In this document: positions 33,722 through 44,623 of the stretch, in pieces
Layout: each line of letters starts with the position of its first letter
Numbering within the stretch: position 1 is the stretch's first letter
From: Leptidea sinapis
Taxonomy: Eukaryota > Arthropoda > Insecta > Lepidoptera > Pieridae
Reading direction: 5' to 3'
Assembly: GCF_905404315.1 (NCBI RefSeq)
Contig: NC_066268.1
Span: 15,848,001 to 15,912,000, forward strand
Length of the DNA: 64,000 nucleotides
The notes under the pieces: generated by a model
Seen by the model: the letters and a program-made list of their open reading frames with translations, nothing else
Told to the model about the DNA's origin: nothing
Databases searched by the model: none
Translations under genes and position numbers: made by a program

Positions 33722-34300
33722 GATAATTTACCACTTTAATTATTTGCTTAATATCTAAGTCACATATAACGCAATTCTGAATAAAAATAGTTTTTTTTGC
33801 ATACAGAGCATTTTTCTAAAAGTATGATATGCAGCTCAAAAAAAACTTGTGATAAGAATCCGTGAGTTGATAAAATTTACAGAACAGAGTTATTGCCTAC
33901 AGCTTACGTTACATCTACAAACTTTTCTAAGGTTTCCTTGGAGTAGAGGTGACTTGTTACATTTCTTTAAATTAAACCAGATTTTCTGGATGAATACGAG
34001 TATAAACTTTTTGTTTCGTATTCGCTGCCTTACGTCATCAGGTGTAAGTATTTTATTGTAACAAGTGACGGCAGGCGCCTACTTAATTTTTTATTCAATT
34101 ATTTAAACACAAGATATTTATATAAATTAAAACTCAGACTGCATTATTAGCAAAGTTTAACAGAACATGTGGCACGTCAACGTCACAATGTTAAAGCCTA
34201 GCTCGAGTACGCCCACTTGGGCGTAGTATTAATTGCCGTACTTTGCGTTTATGCGGTATCTAGTTGGAGCGCAGCGGAGATCAATCCATAATCTAAGGAT
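33722..34300 (+). repeat. Two-module dispersed repeat, copy 1
   Basis: Module 1 (33722-34135) contains GCATACAGAGCATTTTTCTA, AGTTATTGCCTACAGCTTAC and TTTCGTATTCGCTGCCTTAC. Module 2 (34138-34300) contains GCAAAGTTTAACAGAACATG, CTCGAGTACGCCCACTTGGG and CGGTATCTAGTTGGAGCGCA. Copy 2 at 43995-44510 has module 1 in the same orientation but module 2 inverted. It is non-coding and no family is recognised. Confidence 0.85.
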
Positions 34301-34309
34301 TAAAATTTT

Positions 34310-34780
34310 GTTGCATACTAAATGCTTGATTTCTAATTACAATGACATCACGAAATTTTAATGTTAAACAGAATAAATGAAAATAAATTATTAACTTAAT
34401 ATTAATAATAACATAACAGTGAACTAAATATAGCGAGCGGCAGACTAGATTATGTTAAGGATGGATAAAAAAAATAAATGGATGGATGTTACGATTAACA
34501 TAATGATAATGCTGATGCATTATCTGTCTATAACAGAGACAAAATTATATTAATAAACGCATCACAGAACGATCTAAGGCGTAGAGTATCGTCACGTCAT
34601 AGATACTCTGACTCTAATCATTTCGCCCTGTGACTGTCACTGGGAGATTTAAGATGGAGGGTCACTCATGCTAATGCTTTCACTCTCTACAAATTTATAT
34701 CATAAACTAACTATATAGTAGTAACAATACATTCGGTTTCCTTTTCTATGTATGTACAAAGGTTGTTGTTATAAATTCAA
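34310..34780. other. No gene or named repeat recognised
   Basis: AT-rich; nothing supported. Confidence 0.3.
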
Positions 34781-34784
34781 AGGC

Positions 34785-34940
34785 AAACTCAAATAAACTT
34801 TATTCAAATATGTTTTATATAAATATAAAAACTAACCGCTTTTGAATCATCATTATAAATAATAAATTACTGGATCTACCATATTTTCGAAGAAAGTAGA
34901 GCTCTTGAGAAGAACATACAAGAAACTCAACTTTTTTCTT
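34785..34940 (-). repeat. LINE 3' tail fragment of another CR1-like family
   Basis: The plus strand AACTCAAATAAACTTTATTC and the following AAGAACATACAAGAAACTCA resemble reverse-complemented LINE 3' UTRs. It lies directly before another CR1-like tail at 34953. Confidence 0.4.
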
Positions 34941-34952
34941 CTATTTTACATT

Positions 34953-35560
34953 CAAATTCAAATATTTTTATTTAAAATAGGATATGACATCACTTATTGA
35001 AAGTCAAAAACTACCACCTATTCTAAAAAGAATGTCTCAGACCTGAGAAGAACGGGCGCAACAAACTCAGCCGGCTTCTTTTTCATAAAAAAATATGTTT
35101 ATAAAGTAATATTGTACAATTAAACTAATCATTTAATAAACTGAGGGCGGTCGTTCCATTCCCAATTTGTCAATCAAGAAGTCATTTATGTTATAGTAAC
35201 CACACAAAGGTTTTTAACAATTCTTTTGAATGTCGTAGTACTTTTATTTTGAATATTTTCTGGGATCTTGTTGTAAAAGCATATACATCGCCCCACAAAA
35301 GACTTACTAACTCGACTTAACCGAGTATTAGGCATAACAAGTTTATGTTTGTTCCTCGTGTTAACATTATGATTTTTACCACCTCACCATTTAATAAAAT
35401 ATTAGCATCTACATTTTTGACATTTGGCGCGGTAAATTTAATATATTTGGTTTTATGACTATTTAACAATAAGTTATTGGCGCTAAACCAGTACACGATG
35501 TCAGATAGAGCATATAAAACATATGACGAAGTAAACAATAATTGGCAATTATATACATTA
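34953..35560 (-). mobile_element. CR1-like LINE 3' fragment with internal deletion
   Basis: The tail at 34953-34970 is followed by the shared 3' UTR and the C-terminal region up to about 35375. The sequence then jumps to an RT segment, read on the minus strand as DIVYWFSANNLLLNSHKTKY followed by IKFTAPNVKNVDANILLNGE. That segment corresponds to WFEMNNLHLNSKKTKCLRF of the element at 54890, so the piece between RT thumb and C-terminus is deleted. Confidence 0.8.
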
Positions 35561-36100
35561 AGAAATTAGTTTGAAAGGTGCTGCATGCAGGATAATCTGA
35601 ATCCTGTTCAACATTAAAAAACGTTTTAAATATGAAATATTTCATGAAAAGTAATAAAAATAAAATGTATAAAAAACAAGGGTCAGCTAAACTAACAACA
35701 TCATATAGTGACTCTCTCCACATTAAAAATCTTTTATGTTTAAAATAAATAGATTGACTTGGCCAGCCCATAAATACACAATGTATCTCGCTAATATTTT
35801 ATATTAAATTCAATATTAAATTAGATTGTTTAGTGTGACTTAGTCCAAGTTGCGAGACTTGTTTTTTTTACAATTTCTATTTGGTATCTCTATTTTTTTT
35901 TGTAGATAGACCTATTTTTTTCTTTCCTGTATTTTCTACTTCTTGAATACAAGAGATTTTCTTAAAACTCGCTCTCTGTCTTATGAGCTTTTTTATTTTT
36001 GAACGTCGTCTTCCTATCTTTTATTCCGGTACTACTTATTGAGCTTCAGCTACAGTTTTCTCAAAGCCCACTCCCTGTCTCTATGGGTTTTTCTCGGAGG
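35561..36100. other. No gene recognised; pyrimidine-rich with two related segments
   Basis: Near 35960-36100 two segments resemble each other: AAAACTCGCTCTCTGTCTTATGAGC and CAAAGCCCACTCCCTGTCTCTATGGG are old direct repeats. They lie just downstream of the helicase fragment on the minus strand. Confidence 0.35.
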
Positions 36101-36108
36101 CTCTGATG

Positions 36109-36303
36109 TTACGATTTTAACAATTCTGGACCGCAAATACTTCTTAGTCTATTATATTCACAAACTAAGGATTCCCGCGCTTTAAAACTTCTAAAGTCGA
36201 CATTAATTACACGTAAGCCGCCCAAACTTCCAACTCTCGAAAGTGCCACGTAAGCTTGCAACACAAACACCAATTCCATAAATAATCTTGTAATTCTATA
36301 CAT
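36109..36303 (-). pseudogene. PIF1-type DNA helicase, C-terminal fragment
   Basis: The 64-codon minus frame contains LQAYVALSRVGSLGGLRVIN followed by VDFRSFKARESLVCEYNRLR and a stop after PELLKS. Q-A-Y-V-A-L-S-R is motif VI of SF1B helicases of the PIF1 group, and the following GLRV-x-VDF then Y-x-x-LR is the usual C-terminal end. The first 15 residues of the frame (to about MELVFV) do not fit the family, so upstream motifs are missing or shifted. Such a domain occurs in the host PIF1 protein and at the end of Helitron Rep/helicase proteins. With TE debris on all sides a Helitron origin is more likely; a captured or split host exon cannot be excluded. Confidence 0.62.
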
Positions 36304-36309
36304 TTTTAA

Positions 36310-37078
36310 GAGATTACACAGTCATTAATGCAGTTGGAATATCTAGAAACCTGGACCGAAATTGCAAAATATTTTAGTATTTTTGTATTAATACACTAAA
36401 CACTTATTTTATTCTAAATTTAAAGCTTCTATTCTATGTCTGCTGGAAGCCTTTTTAGTTTTGATGATCGGTCAGGCAGTCAGTGAGTGACAAAATTAAG
36501 AAACTTTGAATAGTTATTTTATACTTCTTAAATAAACTTCTGGATACTGAAATTCGAAATATACCGTGTGTATCCAACGCATCCTTGGTAACTGAAAATT
36601 CAGGCTTCTAATTTTATCCATAACAAAGTTATAGGGGGTCGAAAATGGCCTGAACTGCTTCGAGAAAAGGCGGCCGTGCCGCTTGCTTTTGCTCGACTTG
36701 GCGAGGGCAGTGCCGTGGCCCCAGATTATATATTGGATAGATCGACATTAAGACCTTGTATTCATTGTTTGTGCTAGGATTTTTCGTGAACATGATGGTC
36801 GTGATTACTGTCATTATTATTAATCGCATCCAACATATACAATGATTTATTAACTATAACAGTTCGACCAGGCACCACAAGCAGCACTCACGATTTTAAG
36901 CATCGATGAAAGAATACTTTCATAATAGTAATAATGAAACGCAAAAAAATAAATAAAGACAAGATTAGAAAACACCAATTCCGAATAAAATTCTGAACGA
37001 TAAATTATTTTTCTTCTTGAAGGCTTCTTTGCACATTACGCCGGATAGGTGCCTTTTTCAAAGAAGCTTTAATATATA
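36310..37078. other. No gene or named repeat recognised
   Basis: If the helicase fragment were part of a longer minus-strand gene, its upstream motifs should lie here; I could not find them. Confidence 0.3.
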
Positions 37079-37080
37079 TA

Positions 37081-37649
37081 TCTACACCCATGCTTTAAAT
37101 CCTCTATTAAAGATTATGAAACAGTTAGCTTATTGCCAACATTAAAACACCCAATGTCTTAATAACCATTATATCATCCAAACGAGTGTTATAATGTTAT
37201 ACTGAATTTCATAACAACACTCCTTTGTTTTTTTTTTTCAATCCCTTCATGTGGTAAGAGTTTCAACAGACAGCCACATTTTTACTGCTCTATGCGTGGT
37301 ATCTGTATGAATTTCAAAAAAGAACATTTTCGTTTACGCGCGTTCCAGTCTACCAGAACGTCGCGCGCCGTAATAAAAAGTAGGATATTCGAATCCCCGC
37401 CATTTTTCTTCGATATTTTTATTGTTTAAAAATGAGCGATTCAAGTTTTGACAGTACACCGCCAGATATTTTAAACGCTGCAATGTAAATTACTTCTAAA
37501 ATAAAAAAAAACTTTCCTTAATACTTAGTTTATTTGTATATAATCAGTAATGAATGATATTAGGTTACTACTAAGACCTGGCTGTTTTAAAGTTAGCAGT
37601 AAGCTAATTGTTTCAGAATCTTTTAGAGGATTCATATTCTGGGTGTAGA
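37081..37649. mobile_element. MITE, 569 bp, about 100-bp terminal inverted repeats, TA target
   Basis: The ends are TCTACACCCATGC on the left and, reverse-complemented, TCTACACCCAGAAT on the right. The inverted match goes on for about 100 bp through ATCCTCT, GAAACA-TTAGCTTA and TTTAAAACA-CC blocks at roughly 75-80% identity. TA flanks both ends (37079-37080, 37650-37651). It is non-coding. TA targets point to a Tc1/mariner-type enzyme in trans. Confidence 0.77.
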
Positions 37650-37689
37650 TAAAGTCTTGTATGCAACTGTTGATAATTAGGTGTTAAAA

Positions 37690-38190
37690 CATTCCACATT
37701 AAAAACCCACATTCGTATTTTAATACCCCTTATTACACAACAGTTGCATAAATAACTATTCCTAAATTTGTGTTCAATGAGTCTTAATAGGTATTCTGTC
37801 TGGTATTTTATTGTAAAGTAGAATGAATGAATACACGGCACGTATATCAGTGGGAGGCTCCTTTGCATAGGTTGCCAGCTAGATTATGAGAACCACAACG
37901 GGGCCTATTTTTGCCGTGAACTAATAATGTGTCAGCATTATTGTGTTTCGGTCTGAAGGGCGCCGTAGCTAGTGAAATTACTGGGTGAATCAGACAACAT
38001 CTTATGTCTCATGGTGACTTTTGGTGAAATTTTTGGTATTTCAAGAGTCTTGAGCGGCACTGCATTGTAATGGGCAGGGCGTATCAGTTACCATCAGTTA
38101 AACGTCCTGCTTGTTTCGTCCCTTACTGTCATAAAAAACGTATATGAAATCACAAATTTTCTTGAATTCAGTAATGTTTTTTGAAACAAA
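37690..38190 (-). mobile_element. LINE C-terminal remnant interrupted by a SINE
   Basis: 37690-37840 and 38146-38190 together form the inverted equivalent of 17640-17900. The minus strand retains a decayed FYNKIPD-like phrase and the EHKFRNSY block. The two pieces are separated exactly by the SINE at 37848-38138. Confidence 0.5.
37848..38138 (+). repeat. Complete A-tailed SINE with 7-bp target duplication
   Basis: Begins CAGTGGGAGGCTCC, contains GTGTTTCGGTCTGAAGGGCG, CTCATGGTGACTTTTGGTGA, GAGCGGCACTGCATTGTAAT and AACGTCCTGCTTGTTTCGTC, and ends in ATAAAAAA. CGTATAT flanks it on both sides (37841-37847 and 38139-38145). A short A tail and a direct target duplication show LINE-mediated retroposition; the head has no pol III boxes that I can see. 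Fragments of the family are at 18580, 21236, 21415 and 22348. Confidence 0.88.
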
Positions 38191-38199
38191 CATTATATT

Positions 38200-38690
38200 C
38201 ATGTAGAAGTTAGGTTAAGAAGTAGGGTTAGGAAGTTTATAAACTTGAACTTTTTCTGAAGCGATTCTCTTGGACGAATAATATTATAAAATGCTCCAAT
38301 ATCCCTCTTTAAATAAATAAAAGTACTCCGGGCAGTTATTGCAAGCAAAAGAAGCTGGCTCAGCGCTTTGCTGCATTGGCATGATACCAACACAGCGGTG
38401 ATTAACAGCATCTCCTAATAATAATAATTTGTTTATTTCACAAAAAGTACTTATTATAATATACAAACAAATAAATGCTATGAACAGAGTATAGTATGTA
38501 CAAAAAAGTTTAAACAACTGGGCCGAATTATGAGGAACCTGTATTGCGGTATACAGCGTCAATTGTCTTAAGAAGCTCGCTTGTGTAATCCTTTTAAATA
38601 TTATTTATTTTTGTATAGGGCTTTGTGTTAGTGGTCTGTGGTCTAATCCTCTCTTATGATAATCAGCACAATGAGTGCAGCATGATGACC
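38200..38690. other. No gene or named repeat recognised
   Basis: Overlapping minus-strand frames 38199-38411 and 38284-38562 show no motif. Confidence 0.3.
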
Positions 38691-38694
38691 CAGT

Positions 38695-39010
38695 GAGTGC
38701 GTCACAAAGCAATCGTCACGCAAGGCCGTCGCCGCATGTCAAGTTCGCGTCGGTTCCGTACATATTTCGCTAAAGCGTCGCAACAGTAACAATAATAGCT
38801 CCGAGTCCCCATTGTTTGGGCTCGTGGCACATTAAGCCTTTGTCTCTGCCCTCTCCCGTTCCTCACAATGCGGCCAGGAAACAAGTGAGCCTTTATTTCG
38901 CCTCTTTTTGTCTCCGAGTATCGCTGCTTATTGTCTTCATTCGATTGTTCGGAGCTCTTCAGAGGGCACATTGTTGTGGACGCCGTTGTTAGCTCTGAGC
39001 TTGTGGATGC
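38695..39010. other. Repeat-free, relatively GC-rich non-coding stretch
   Basis: No repeat seen elsewhere in the window occurs here, and base composition is more balanced than in the surroundings. CATTGTTTGGGC and ATTGTTCGGAGC are Sox-site-like, but this is a weak hint. The minus frame 38702-38971 is open without recognisable motifs. It could be regulatory or unique DNA. Confidence 0.25.
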
Positions 39011-39019
39011 TCTATGTAC

Positions 39020-40190
39020 TCCTACTAAAGTGTCGTTTCAATTTTAATGTGTCGATTAAATCTCCCACAAATATGTCATTTGAGTTGAGGCTTTTTTCAT
39101 TAATACGATTCATAACATCGCATCTTTCCTCACTGTTCATTTCAGGTGTGCGGTTAATTAGTTTGAAAGAGTAAACTAACTATGGAATGAATGTTATGTC
39201 AAAAGCCGGCTACACTGTGGAAGTGTTTTAGTTCTCCAAGGGCGACAAAACAAATCTAAATATCAAATTTAGTCTTGGTAATAAAAGATCTAGTGGATAC
39301 TTAATTGTACATAATTAATTTACTAACTGAACTAACTAAAGTTATTAATTATTCTCATAAGATTCATATAATCACTTTAGGTTCGTATTTTAGTTTAATT
39401 AGTTTAGCGTCTTTTGCTGTAAGACAACCAATAAAAACAGGCCAGGAATATTAGTTTAGTGACAAACTACGTCGCCATTTGTATGACACTTTGTTTTAGT
39501 GTGCGTGTATTGCTCAAAATAGTTTTAGTTCTAAACTCATTTTTTTTCTATTTTTTCACAGCTGTCTATGTGTATCTAGACGTTTAAATGATCTAATATA
39601 GCTACATAATATAAAAACTTTTTGACTACATCAAAATTGATACGGAATAAGAAAGACTGGATGTGGCCAAAGCTATGTTAAATTAATTACAAGTGAACTA
39701 GAGATATTCGTTTTGTGAATAATATTAATATAATTAATTCATTACATAATTTCGTGTGTGTAAATTAGTGTATGTCACTCTTATGAGATAGATTTTAATC
39801 GTTAAAGTTTTATATCAGAACACCAGAATATCCATGAAGCGATAATTTTTTATATTTTTTGTTATTGTTTGTGGGCAAACAGGTGGAAATGGACATTAAT
39901 TGTGGTAAGTTTTACCACAATTAACATTCAGTAGTACTAGAGGCCTTGAAGATATGTATTTGACAAGATAGTATGCTCTAAGCTTGAGAGTTTCTAAAGC
40001 GGCGTTTTCACTGTTTGAATACATACGGATCGCATATACTCGTACGAAAACATTTTATGTGTGTAAAGATTTGTGTGATAAAAATGGCTTTATCTAAGAA
40101 AAATTGGCATATTAATATTTTATAAATAAGCATGTGATTTCAGGTCCAAAGTTTTCTTCTTCTGCTCTCCCTCCCTTTTATAATTATATA
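39020..40190. other. No gene recognised; one 13-bp perfect hairpin
   Basis: TTAATTGTGGTAA at 39896-39908 and its reverse complement at 39912-39924 are separated by GTT. Otherwise AT-rich sequence without motif. Confidence 0.4.
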
Positions 40191-40194
40191 TTTC

Positions 40195-40350
40195 AGTAGA
40201 TTCAGCATGTGCAAGCGGGATTTCGGAAGGGAATGTCAATCAGGTATTTTCTTTGCGCTGCATCACTGAAAAATGTCTGGCAAAAGGTATATTGCACGTT
40301 CATAGACTTGTAGAAGGCTTATGATGGATATATAAGGTGAATAGAAAATA
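40195..40350 (+). mobile_element. LINE reverse transcriptase scrap
   Basis: The plus strand reads VQAGFRKGM, then after small shifts a piece equivalent to QVFSLRCITEKCLAKG, then FIDL-stop-KAYDGYI. The RT motif A region (F-x-D-L-x-K-A-Y-D) is recognisable. It belongs to the family of 7440-9790, whose own copy lacks exactly this core. Confidence 0.6.
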
Positions 40351-40359
40351 ATTATGGCA

Positions 40360-41280
40360 GGTTTTCTGATAAGGGCTCTGAAATGTAAACCAGTATCGGA
40401 GTATACTCTTATGCTAATTGCAGGCACATGTGGTGAATGAATCGGGGTCGCATCGCATTACGCTACAACGGTTACAATTAAAATTAATATTATATCGTCA
40501 CTATTACGGACCAGTCTTGCTGGTTAATGGAGTTATGTATATCTGCGGACACTAAAAACAAGCGCAATCGGATTATTTAGCCTAGACGTATATTGTAAGT
40601 ACGTGATCCAAGTGCACTCGGGCGAATACCCGTTTACTATCTGACTCGGACGATTGTACTCGAACAGTGATAACCCCGCTTTACTATAAGGATTAAAGTG
40701 CGTCAGCTCTTTCACTTATTTGAATTTTAAAAAGAATGTAAATTATATTTAAAAACAAAGAAGATTGACCTAATTAGTATTGTCGCAACAAGCGCTCTCG
40801 TCAAGTGATGTGCCGATGCTGGTGTCTTTATCTGGGAATCACACAAGCTCCAACAGTCTCTAGTTAGCATTGTTCGCTTGCCTCTATTGTATACCTCGCA
40901 TTGTTCGGGCACGCCCCGTTTTTTCTTCTCGCTGTTTTCGCTTTCATAGCGGATAGCACTGTAATACTGAGGGCTGCGTGGTATTCCGTGTAATTCTGTT
41001 TTCAGCGAAATTTATACAAAGGCGTTTTGAAGTTGTAACACTCTGCTTTGTATGTATTCAGGTTGGTTTTGTGAATAGTTTATTGAGTTGACAACCAACT
41101 GTCTATGACGAAAAGTTAGATCCAATCACATGACTAAAAGAATTAGAAGACTCAATATATATACATTGGTATAGACTAGCTATAGATGCAAAGTTGTGGC
41201 TGGATGTTATAATCCTTTAGAAAGAGTTTTTTTTAAATAGTTAAGAGATCTTAAATACTTAGTCTAGCTATAAATACTGA
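40360..41280. other. No gene or named repeat recognised
   Basis: Short frames only. Confidence 0.3.
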
Positions 41281-41285
41281 TACAA

Positions 41286-41606
41286 ATGTATCAAGAAACC
41301 ATTCTCAAGAAGGTAGTGAAGCCCCTTAACAACACCATGTTCAATAACCAAGAATCCTTCCAGCAAGACTCGGCGCCGGGTCATAAAACTCGGTCTACGC
41401 AGTCTTGGTTGGAAACGAACGTTTCGGACTTCATCAGAGCTGAAGACTGGCCGTCGTCTGGTCACGAGCTTAATCCGCTGGATAATGATTTATGGTCAAT
41501 TTTAGAAAGTACGGCTTATTCTAAATGCCATGATAATTTGGAGTCCCTAAAACAATTCCTACTAAAAGATTCTTATGAACTATGCGACAATTGCCAGGTT
41601 TATTGA
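41286..41606 (+). pseudogene. Tc1/mariner-superfamily transposase, C-terminal third
   Basis: The open frame of 106 codons includes SFQQDSAPGHKTRSTQSWLE, with the second catalytic D in QQDSAPGH, and LNPLDNDLWSILES, where the third acidic residue falls. The spacing and surrounding residues resemble the maT-like (DD37D) branch, not the mariner elements at 3482 and 24191. The N-terminal DNA-binding part and first D are absent upstream, and the C-terminus is cut. I see no terminal repeats, so this is an orphan fragment. Confidence 0.8.
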
Positions 41607-41609
41607 ACT

Positions 41610-43190
41610 TGTAAGATCACTTTTTTATTTCATTTTCTGAGCACCTCACCGTGGCTAATATTTACAGCCCAAGCCCCAACTCTAGCTCCGTACACCTGTT
41701 TATAAACTCTTGGTAACCATACAATCGCTCGGCAGCCTTGAAAGTAAACAAAGCGCCATAAAAATATCTATAAAACGTAATATGAAACATCACAACGTCA
41801 AACGTGTGAGAATTGTTGAATATTCTGTTTGAGAGCTCTTTAGAAAACCCGCCCCATTGCGTGTCCCTTTCCACGAAGCTCCATTCATATTCCCCGCATT
41901 TTCCATACACAATATTGCGACTTTGTAAGGCTGTACGCTTCTCAAGTCTCCAAATAGTCCATTGACGAGCACGGAGCAAATTCGCTATAGCGAATTAACA
42001 CTATTCACGCGAAGTTTTGAAAGAGGACTACTCTCATACAATTTGGTGGCATTCAAAGATTCACTTCTTAGCCAGCTTGGTGAATGGTTTTGTGGAAAAT
42101 GTGCTATATTTCACTCCCACCCAATCAAAACTTATTTTAACAAATCCATAAGATTGAAATCTTTAGCATTTCTATCGCCGCAAGCATTTGCTTACCTTAT
42201 AGCCCGAAATATTTTCCCAGTTCTTATATCAATGGGTAATTTTAGTGTATAGTTTGGGTACATTAAGTAAGTGTCACCGGTAAAGCGTAGTAGTTGTAAT
42301 AAAGAAGTCTACCTATTCTTATCAATTTAAATTGGCTAAATCGATTCACATTAAATTTTACTCCTTTTTATTAATGGTTCCCTCGCTTAATAAGTCTATT
42401 TTAGTTTTAATTAGTTGGACTCGATCAATATTTAGCGCTGTCGCAGGTACATACATTTTCTTTTAAATTTTCTTATCTGTATATATATATAAAAGAGAGT
42501 ATATGTATGCATGTATGTTCAACTGAATATCGAGAATCGTTAGCCCAATTGAATGGCACACTTACAAAGGACGACATAACCACTACGACGAACGTTAGTT
42601 TTGAATTTTTATCTTTCGAACGGTCGATTCAATAGATCAAAATAAATATAATTGTAAATCTCTCTAGAGTCTACAGATCTATCTTAAATGGTTAATAAAA
42701 GCATATAGGAGTTATTTATGTAACCGGCTAAGCGCGAATCTAGCCACGCGCAGTGAAGGGTTCAGTTTTCGCCAGTCACCAATACCTATGTGGGTATTAG
42801 AAGGGGGTTTTTTGTTTGATAGTGAAGAATATTTTAATTTTGTTCATGATTTAACTTGTAATAATATTTTAACACAGCCTGAATGAGCCTTGAATTATTC
42901 AAGTATTCCAAGTTTATTACATTGACTTGATTGAATTACTTATATTTTGTTGTTTACTCAATTGTTGCCAAATTGGCTTCATCGCTAAATTGGAGTCATC
43001 TATAGAGTAACATTACCGGCAGGCCCAAACTCTACATCATAACCATAATATGATAATGATGATGGTAGATTCAGTAATTTAAAAAAATATTTATATCACG
43101 CGCTTCTAGCGCTTAGTTTAGGGTTATTGAATAAAAAAATATTTTAACATTGATATATGTACCTATTTTCAGCCCTCCTTTACAAATTAA
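41610..43190. other. No gene or named repeat recognised
   Basis: The open frames at 41662-41979 (-) and 41962-42252 (+) have no motif. The ATATATAAAAGAGAGTATATGTATGC stretch near 42485 has the look of the start of a dispersed element, but I cannot place its ends. Confidence 0.3.
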
Positions 43191-43195
43191 ATAGT

Positions 43196-43282
43196 TGATG
43201 TTGGTCAGCTCTTTCATATTAAATCACGTTTGATTTTCTATGTTTGCCCGTTTATAATATTAAGCTGGGGTCACATACTGCT
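43196..43282 (+). repeat. 87-bp direct repeat, left copy
   Basis: TGATGTTGGTCAGCTC to TCACATACTGCT. The right copy at 44624-44710 has the same length and differs at two positions. It is non-coding. Confidence 0.95.
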
Positions 43283-43994
43283 GTGCATATTCTAAATATT
43301 GTCTAACTTATATAAAATATTAAAAACACTTATGAATATTTTTAAAATCATAATAAACCTGTCTGAATATAAAACCAAGCATTTTATAATCTTTTGCTGT
43401 TATAATATTGTCTTAGATATGTTTTTCAGATAAAAGCCGTATCTCTAGCCTTACCCCAAAGTCTTTTACTTCTGACACCCTTCATCATATAAGACTTGTG
43501 AACATTAAGGTTCAAGCCATTTGAGATATATTAGTTTCCTAACTCAATTAAATTAACCTAGGATTCGTTTCTGGCACTCGCCAGCCGCTACCGCGGCCCG
43601 CTACGCTCGGCTCGTGCGTTGTTTTAACTGTTCTAAGATAACCTAACCTAATCAATTTAAATTATGGACTGAACAGTCACATCTCCATTTTATCCAATCA
43701 TTTCTTTCAATTGTCATATGACAAGCCACTAAAATACACAGATTATAGACATGCTTTTTCTGCTGATCAATCATGAAATCTTGCTGACCAAGTAGTTATT
43801 TTGCGGACTGAATGTTTATTATGCAAATTCATGTTATTGTAAGCTGCCTATTTATGATTTAATTTTTGAACATTATCAAAATTATTTGCGGAACAAGAAT
43901 TGCTGCCTGATGTTTTTTATTGCGAACAAAATCTTTGTAGGCTGACCAAATTATTTAAATGCTGTTTTTTTAAGGCTCACCTAATTTTATAATT
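43283..43994. other. Interval between direct repeats, first half; nothing recognised
   Basis: A GC-rich patch lies at 43575-43620 (GCCGCTACCGCGGCCCGCTA). AACCTAACCTAA at about 43636 is too short to be telomeric. Confidence 0.3.
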
Positions 43995-44510
43995 GATAAA
44001 CATTTAATTACTTCTCTCTGTTCAATAACTAAGTCACATGTAAAGCAATTCTCAATAAATAATAGGTTTGTTGCATACAGAGCATTTTCCAAAAAGTATG
44101 AAATTCAGCTCAATAAAGCAATTGTGATAAGAATCCTTGAGTTGATAAAATTTGGTAAATCAGAACAGAGTTATTGCCTACAGCTTACATTACATCTACA
44201 AACTTTCTAAGGTTTCCTTGGAGTAGAGGCGACTTGTTAGATTTCTTTAAACATTTTGTTTCGTATTCGCTGCCTTACGTCATCATGTGTAAGTATTACT
44301 TTAATTTTTATTCAGTTATTTAAACACAACATATTTATAAATTTAATACTTAGATTAAGGATTGGTCTTCGCTGCGCTCCAACTAGATACCGCAGGCATA
44401 ATCGCAAAGTGCGGTAACTAATACTACTCCCAAATGGGCGTACTCGAGCCAATCTCGAACAATGTGTGTCGTTGACATGCCACATGTTCTGTTAAACTTT
44501 GCTAATAATA
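43995..44510 (+). repeat. Two-module dispersed repeat, copy 2 (second module inverted)
   Basis: Module 1 (43995-44350) matches 33722-34135 in the same orientation. The following 160 bases, from GATTAAGGATTGGTCTTCGC to GTTAAACTTTGCTAATAATA, are the reverse complement of module 2 at 34138-34300. It is non-coding. Confidence 0.85.
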
Positions 44511-44623
44511 AAAATGTAAAAATAATACTACAAGAAATAAGAAAGACACTGGGATGACATATCATCAGTATTTTGTGTTTAATTAATTTCAATATAAAAT
44601 AACACGAAGCGTATGTTATAAGC

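Noticed and set aside
37385..37400. ATTCGAATCCCC as pol III B box
   Set aside because: No A box at suitable distance; it lies inside a MITE.
41662..42252. Opposing open frames of 105 and 96 codons as genes
   Set aside because: No recognisable motif; overlapping frames on both strands suggest composition effects.
43630..43650. AACCTAACCTAA as insect telomeric (TTAGG) repeat
   Set aside because: Only two units; no array.
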